Assembly (NCBI GenBank): GCA_038145075.1
Contig: JAYQOY010000069.1
Location: 1 to 7,884 of the forward strand
Reading direction: 5' to 3'
Length of the DNA: 7,884 nt
DNA from: TMED14 sp038145075
Lineage (GTDB): Bacteria > Bacteroidota > Bacteroidia > Flavobacteriales > Schleiferiaceae
Shown piece by piece: positions 7,101 through 7,884 of the stretch; position 1 is the stretch's first letter, and each line of letters begins with the position of its first letter. The position numbers were made by a program, and so were the translations under genes. Under the pieces are notes generated by a model. It did not search any database. It was not told where the DNA came from and saw only the letters and a program-made list of their open reading frames with translations.

Positions 7101-7884
7101 TTCTCCTTGACGCAGAGCAAGATGTCATGGGCCTCCGATTCCTCGCGTTCCAAATAGTAGGCATTATTCGCTGCGATGGCCTTGACGCCATGCCGTGCGC
7201 AGAAACGAAGCAAGGCTTCGTTGATGACATCTTCTTCCGGGAGTCCGTGGCGGTTGATTTCAGCATAGAAATCCTCGCCAAACTGCTCCTTGTACCAAAG
7301 AAAGGCCTCTTCGGCCTGCTTTTCGCCGACGTTGAGCAGCAATTGAGGCACTTCGCCATACAATCCGCCGGTGGTGCACATCACACCTTCGGAATGTGCA
7401 GCCAAGAGGTCCTTGTCAATGCGCGGCACATAATAAAAGCCCTCAATGAAGGCCGAGGAACTCAAGCGGGCCAAGTTGTGGTAGCCCGTCTTGTTTTTGG
7501 CGAGCAAGGGGATTTGAAAGCCATCGTCCTTCTGGCTCTTGTCTAGACGGTCGCGGCAGACGTAGGCCTCATAGCCTAGGATGGCTTTAAGTTCGGGCTG
7601 ACCCTCCGGACGGGCCTTGTTGTGATCGCTGACGGCTTTCACAAACTGGAAGGCGCCCATCATGTTGCCCAAATCTGTCAGGGCCACCGCGGGCTGGCCG
7701 TCGGCCACGGCCCGCTTGACCATCATGGGCACCTTGGCCGTAGCCTGCAGGATGCTGAACTGACTGTGGGCGTGGATATGAAAAAAGTGAGGCGCCACAT
7801 CCGGGGCCGCAGAAACTGGCGTCGGTGCACCCAAAGCGGGAGCCGCCTCAGGCGCAGAAACTGCAGGGGCAGATGCCGTTGGGG
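4190..7884 (-). CDS. dnaE: DNA polymerase III alpha subunit (5' end beyond window)
   Basis: The catalytic subunit of the replicative polymerase, type DnaE1. The numbers below count from a TTG at 7834, used only as a reference point. A Pro/Ala-rich linker precedes the PHP domain (16 to about 290, starting HFFHIHAHSQFSIL). The palm holds GPGRGSAAGS (391-400), the catalytic Asp435 and Asp437 in PDIDIDF, and Asp601 in KMDFLGLKTLT. The fingers include FQYESPGMQKH (651-661), ALYRPGPLEYIPSF (678-691) and AFNKSHSTCYAW (790-801). A helix-hairpin-helix region follows (about 850-925), then the beta-clamp motif QVSLF (963-967) and an OB fold (about 1040-1125). The frame stays open to the right edge with no ATG or GTG upstream of 7834, so the true start lies outside the window. 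As I recall, flavobacterial DnaE proteins carry an N-terminal DnaQ-like exonuclease before such a linker, so a fusion is likely here. The gene leads the operon and ends in an ATGA overlap with the next. Confidence 0.97.
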   Translation of the reverse strand, partial: PTASAPAVSAPEAAPALGAPTPVSAAPDVAPHFFHIHAHSQFSILQATAKVPMMVKRAVADGQPAVALTDLGNMMGAFQFVKAVSDHNKARPEGQPELKAILGYEAYVCRDRLDKSQKDDGFQIPLLAKNKTGYHNLARLSSSAFIEGFYYVPRIDKDLLAAHSEGVMCTTGGLYGEVPQLLLNVGEKQAEEAFLWYKEQFGEDFYAEINRHGLPEEDVINEALLRFCARHGVKAIAANNAYYLEREESEAHDILLCVKENEKKATPIGRGRGFRYGFPNDQFYLPTREEMAQRFADAPHLLDALQEISAKVENYVLARDVLLPKFEIPAEFVHAEDAGDGGKRGENALLRHLTMEGARARYGEITPEIQERLDFELATIERTGYPGYFLIVQDFCRAARDMGVSVGPGRGSAAGSAVAYCIGITNVDPIAYDLLFERFLNPDRVSLPDIDIDFDDRGRDKVIQYVIDKYGASQVAQIITYGSMAAKSAIKDAARALDLSFDEADKMTKQVPDNQSLAKILGLDDKALRESFRGDDYEKAQSLREMASQKDGTGEALNQAKVLEGSLRNTGIHACGVIITPSDIRDLIPVATAKDSDMWCTQFDNAVVESAGLLKMDFLGLKTLTLIKDAVALVKKRHGVELDMEAIPIDDQKTYELFQRGETVGIFQYESPGMQKHLKDLKPTVFGDLIAMNALYRPGPLEYIPSFIRRKHGVEPITYDLADMEEYLKETYGITVYQEQVMLLSQKLAGFTKGEADVLRKAMGKKLKDVLDKMKPKFVEGGAERGHDATVLEKIWKDWEAFASYAFNKSHSTCYAWIAYQTAYLKAHYPAEYMAAVLSNNMNDIKQVSFFMEECKRMKMDVLGPDVNESEGSFTVNDKGALRFGLLGMRGVGGSAVEFLLKDREEKGPYESVFDMARRVDLRVVNKGTWEALALGGAFDSFPGMHRALLFHEEVEGKNFLEKVRRYGQGFQDQENSAQVSLFGEDTGVAIPEPELPEVPAWNAMELLKREKDVNGIYLSAHPLDTYKFEIQTFAKNKLSELENLDAFVNGAGSRDFAVAGLISNVSIRTTRTGKEMGTFMLEDHEGGREFALFGQAFLDFRSFFVNDLMVLIRGRVQKQSWARDDANARLFADISKIYLLHELFEREARSLSLFAAVDDVKPERWQELAGILKGHPGKNRVIFHVMDPVTRTQIKMPSRDWTTQIDRHLLEELDQLSHFHAAVKTDSNG
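4934..4948 (-). other. Internal beta-clamp-binding motif of DnaE (QVSLF)
   Basis: The codons CAG GTT TCG CTC TTT encode QVSLF, a close match to the QxxLF clamp-binding consensus. The motif lies between the helix-hairpin-helix region and the OB fold, the same place as the motif that gives E. coli alpha its processivity. It supports a functional replicative polymerase rather than an accessory copy. Confidence 0.85.
7790..7884 (-). other. Pro/Ala-rich linker ahead of the DnaE PHP domain
   Basis: The dnaE frame upstream of the PHP domain encodes about 31 residues made almost only of Pro, Ala, Ser, Val, Thr and Gly, with no start codon other than a TTG at 7834. A DnaE without an extension would begin a few residues before the HxHxHS motif. 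The composition is that of a flexible tether between folded domains, so more coding sequence to the right is expected. Confidence 0.75.
7808..7863 (-). repeat. In-frame 11-base direct repeat within the DnaE linker
   Basis: The minus-strand sequence CAGTTTCTGCG occurs twice, at 7863-7853 and 7818-7808, exactly 45 bases (15 codons) apart. Both copies encode VSA flanked by Pro/Ala (PAVSAPEAAP and TPVSAAPDVAP). This suggests that the linker grew by duplication without breaking the frame. Because the segment is low in complexity, chance similarity is not excluded. Confidence 0.55.

Noticed and set aside
7832..7834. TTG at 7834 as the true dnaE start.
   Set aside because: The Pro/Ala-rich composition continues unchanged upstream of it in the same frame, so it looks like an internal Leu codon of a linker. 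It cannot be fully excluded without upstream sequence.
1..7884. A defence system, mobile element, CRISPR array or other new multi-gene system.
   Set aside because: All five genes belong to recognisable families. No terminal repeats, integrase, transposase, nuclease-effector pair or spaced repeats were seen on either strand.

Overview
The window is wall-to-wall coding on the minus strand. It holds five genes read right to left: dnaE (DNA polymerase III alpha, 5' end outside the window), a secreted protein of MORN/YwqK-type repeats, mnmA (tRNA 2-thiouridylase), a secreted subtilisin-family (S8) protease, and a nitronate monooxygenase/FabK-like flavoprotein (3' end outside the window). No RNA gene, mobile element, CRISPR array, clear promoter or terminator is visible, and no stretch longer than a few bases lacks a gene.

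The organism is most likely a member of Bacteroidota, probably near the Flavobacteriales but with a fairly GC-rich genome (judged by eye, not computed). The reasons are protein-level. The alpha subunit has the wording of the PHP region and linker I recall from flavobacterial DnaE. MnmA carries the extra segment before the GQRKG motif seen in that phylum. The protease has the N-terminal prodomain typical of Bacteroidota S8 enzymes and a C-terminal segment resembling a type IX secretion sorting domain. The flavoprotein also closely follows the Bacteroidota version of its family.

Layout: 4190-7884 dnaE; 3513-4193 repeat protein; 2368-3513 mnmA; 741-2366 protease; 1-744 flavoprotein. Every junction is a stop/start overlap or near-contact: 4 bases (ATGA), 1 base (TGATG), +1 base (TGAAATG), and 4 bases (TTGA). 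The five genes therefore look like one transcription unit with translational coupling. It mixes replication, tRNA modification, exported proteins and a metabolic flavoenzyme, and no shared pathway is evident. The likeliest reading is a compact housekeeping operon rather than a dedicated new system.

Points worth a second look are the Pro/Ala-rich linker that runs off the right edge ahead of the PHP domain (DnaE is probably a fusion with an N-terminal proofreading exonuclease), the loss of several PHP metal ligands, the regular 24-residue repeat of the secreted protein, and the TTG start of the flavoprotein. I did not find a convincing undescribed system.
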